From assembly GCA_016210395.1 (NCBI GenBank), contig JACQUI010000304.1:1-7040 (forward strand): a stretch of DNA of 7,040 nucleotides, given 5' to 3'. Positions 5,763 through 7,040 of the stretch are shown here, piece after piece. A program made the translations under genes and the position numbers. The stretch's first letter is position 1; every line of letters begins with the position of its first letter. Origin of the DNA: Chloroflexota bacterium (GTDB lineage Bacteria > Chloroflexota > Dehalococcoidia > Lucifugimonadales > JACPCL1). Under the pieces are notes generated by a model. It was given only the letters and a program-made list of their open reading frames with translations, ran no database searches and had not been told where the DNA came from.

Positions 5763-6916
5763 AGGGAATCGCCATCCTCGGCTCTACGGGGTCTATCGGA
5801 CAGCAGACCCTGGACGTGGTGCGCATGTTCCCCAATGAGTTCCGGGTCGTCGGCCTGGCCGGCTGGACCAACCTGTCCCTCCTGCAGCAGCAGCTCGACG
5901 AGTTCCACCCGAAGCTGGCAAGCTGCCAGGACATGGCCGAAAACCTTCATGCCTTGCGCCTGGGCAACTGTTCCCCCGCATCCCTTGAAGAGGTGGCATG
6001 CCACGGGGACGTTGACCTTGTGGTCATGGCTATCTCCGGATCGCCGTGCCTCTTGCCCACGATCCGCGCGATGCAGGCCGGCAAGACCGTGGCGCTGGCA
6101 AGCAAGGAAGCCATGGTCATGGCGGGGCCGATCATCGCCAAGATGGTCGCGGACGGCGCAAAGCTCCTGCCGGTGGACAGCGAGCCCAGCGCCATCTGGC
6201 AGTGCCTCCAGGGGGAGTCCAAGGCAATTTCGAGGATCATTCTCACGGCCTCCGGCGGCGCCTTCCGCGACCGTCCGGTTGACGACCTGCCCAACGTGAC
6301 CCCCAAAGAAGCGCTGAAGCACCCCACCTGGAGCATGGGCAAAAAGATCACCATTGACTCTGCCACCCTGATGAACAAGGCGCTGGAGGTGATCGAGTCC
6401 CACTGGATGTTCGGCGCGCCTTGGGAGAAGATAGAGGTGGTGCTGCACCCGCAGAGCATCGTGCACTCCATGGTGGAGTTCTGCGACGGCTCGGTGAAGG
6501 CGCAGCTTGGCGTGCCGGACATGCGCCTGCCCATCCAATACGCGCTGTTCTACCCCCAGCGTGTGGCCAACGCTGCGCTGCAACGGCTCGACGTTGCCGG
6601 CCTGGGCGCGCTTGCCTTCAAGCCCCTGGATGTCACACGCTACCCGTGCTTTTCCGTGGCCATGGAGGCCGCAAGAGCAGGCGGCACGTACCTGGCGGCG
6701 CTGTGCGCAGCGGACGACGTGGCCGTTAACCTGTTCCTTGAAGGCCGCATCCAATTTACAGGGATCGCCGGCCTGGTGCAGCGAGTGCTGGACAGGCATG
6801 TCACCGGCGACGGCGAGTCGCTGAACGACATTCTGGAAGCGGAGGCGTGGGCGCGCCGCACCGCGCTGGAGGCGGCAGCCGCGCCTGTTCCGCATTCAAT
6901 AAAGGAGCGAAGGTAG
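5759..6916 (+). CDS. dxr: 1-deoxy-D-xylulose 5-phosphate reductoisomerase
   Basis: Dxr converts DXP to 2-C-methyl-D-erythritol 4-phosphate with NADPH and a divalent metal, the committed step of the MEP isoprenoid pathway and the target of fosmidomycin. With the GTG start it has 385 residues (E. coli 398). Landmarks are the NADPH loop GSTGSIG (8-14), ASKEAMV with Lys116, metal ligands Asp140, Glu142 and Glu210, TASGGAFRD (163-171), HPTWSMGKK (188-196), IDSATLMNKALEVIES (199-214), and HPQSIVHSMV (230-239). The position of E. coli His153 is Pro143 here (DSEPSAIWQ). GTG 5759 overlaps the cdsA stop as GTGA, with GGGGA five bases upstream. A TTG at 5747 is possible but lacks a ribosome site. Coupled translation with cdsA is likely. 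Confidence 0.96.
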   Translation: MKGIAILGSTGSIGQQTLDVVRMFPNEFRVVGLAGWTNLSLLQQQLDEFHPKLASCQDMAENLHALRLGNCSPASLEEVACHGDVDLVVMAISGSPCLLPTIRAMQAGKTVALASKEAMVMAGPIIAKMVADGAKLLPVDSEPSAIWQCLQGESKAISRIILTASGGAFRDRPVDDLPNVTPKEALKHPTWSMGKKITIDSATLMNKALEVIESHWMFGAPWEKIEVVLHPQSIVHSMVEFCDGSVKAQLGVPDMRLPIQYALFYPQRVANAALQRLDVAGLGALAFKPLDVTRYPCFSVAMEAARAGGTYLAALCAADDVAVNLFLEGRIQFTGIAGLVQRVLDRHVTGDGESLNDILEAEAWARRTALEAAAAPVPHSIKERR

Positions 6917-6928
6917 AAGGGCCAGGCT

Positions 6929-6956
6929 GTAGGGCGCAGGGCCTTGCGCCCCTACG
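6929..6956 (-). repeat. CGTAGGG palindromic repeat, copy 4 (inverted)
   Basis: GTAGGG (6929-6934) and CGCA (6935-6938) pair with TGCG (6945-6948) and CCCTAC (6950-6955), ten pairs with C6949 bulged. On the minus strand it begins CGTAGGGGCGC like the other copies. It starts 12 bases after the dxr stop, so it may also stabilise that mRNA end. There is no T-run for intrinsic termination. Confidence 0.65.
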
Positions 6957-6994
6957 ACGCATCGCAGGATTGCAGATGGCGCAGCCCCTAGCCT

Positions 6995-7014
6995 GCCCTG
7001 AGCTTGCCGAAGGC
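6995..7014 (-). repeat. CAAGCTCAGGG-type repeat arm
   Basis: The minus strand reads CCTTCGGCAAGCTCAGGGC within this segment. It matches the right arm of the inverted repeat near 3188-3206 at 17 of 19 positions. No opposing arm is visible, so it is a half copy or one continuing in diverged form. Confidence 0.6.
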
Positions 7015-7023
7015 CGGGGGCTG

Positions 7024-7040
7024 CTGGGAGTGTCCCCCAG
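7024..7040. repeat. Partial hairpin at the window end
   Basis: CTGGGAG (7024-7030) pairs with CCCCCAG (7034-7040) at six of seven positions around TGT. It may continue beyond the window. GGGGG at 7016-7020 offers a competing partner for the C-run. Confidence 0.35.

Larger units (their letters stand above)
6917..7040. other. Repeat-rich region downstream of dxr
   Basis: These 124 bases hold a CGTAGGG palindrome, a CAAGCTCAGGG-type arm and a terminal partial hairpin. No gene start with a ribosome site is visible. The rseP gene that often follows dxr does not begin inside the window. Confidence 0.6.

Noticed and set aside
5741..6895. A 384-codon minus-strand open frame antisense to dxr
   Set aside because: It is a shadow of a fully conserved dxr; its His- and Arg-rich translation shows no domain.
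1438..6956. CRISPR array made of the CGTAGGG repeats
   Set aside because: The copies are kilobases apart, in both orientations, without regular spacers, and there are no cas genes.
1..7040. A novel defence or mobile system
   Set aside because: All six genes are well-known housekeeping or transporter families, with no nuclease, recombinase, toxin or reverse transcriptase. Only the intergenic repeats remain unexplained.

Overview
The window is G+C-rich bacterial chromosomal DNA. It carries six complete housekeeping-type genes and, between them, short palindromic dispersed repeats. The gene order frr-uppS-cdsA-dxr is the conserved bacterial block linking translation recycling with isoprenoid and phospholipid synthesis. 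The G+C-rich codon use, GTG starts and CGTAGGG-type and CAAGCTCAGGG-type intergenic palindromes suggest an environmental Chloroflexota bacterium, possibly of the Dehalococcoidia/SAR202 kind. That placement is an inference from sequence style, not from a tree.

Left half, minus strand: a PLP-dependent cysteine desulfurase (121-1317) lies downstream of an MFS exporter-like permease (1760-3022). The 442-base gap between them holds a plausible extended -10 promoter for the desulfurase and a 99-base unit bounded by perfect 8-base inverted repeats. A 435-base divergent region (3023-3457) separates the permease from frr. It holds a 20-position imperfect inverted repeat, a second bulged hairpin and a tandem 8-mer just before frr.

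Right half, plus strand: frr (3458-4018), uppS (4019-4789), cdsA (4953-5762) and dxr (5759-6916). frr and uppS abut with no gap, and the uppS ribosome binding site lies inside frr. cdsA and dxr overlap by four bases (GTGA). The uppS-cdsA joint is instead opened to 163 bases containing two palindromes. Dxr makes MEP, the committed precursor of IPP and DMAPP. UppS condenses IPP onto a prenyl diphosphate to make the lipid carrier for cell-envelope glycans. CdsA makes CDP-diacylglycerol for phospholipids. The block therefore supplies envelope lipids, with Frr recycling ribosomes.

The last 124 bases hold two more repeat copies and a partial hairpin, with no gene start that I can see. I found no sign of a novel multi-gene system. 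The notable content is the set of intergenic palindromes, whose stems change sequence between copies while staying paired.
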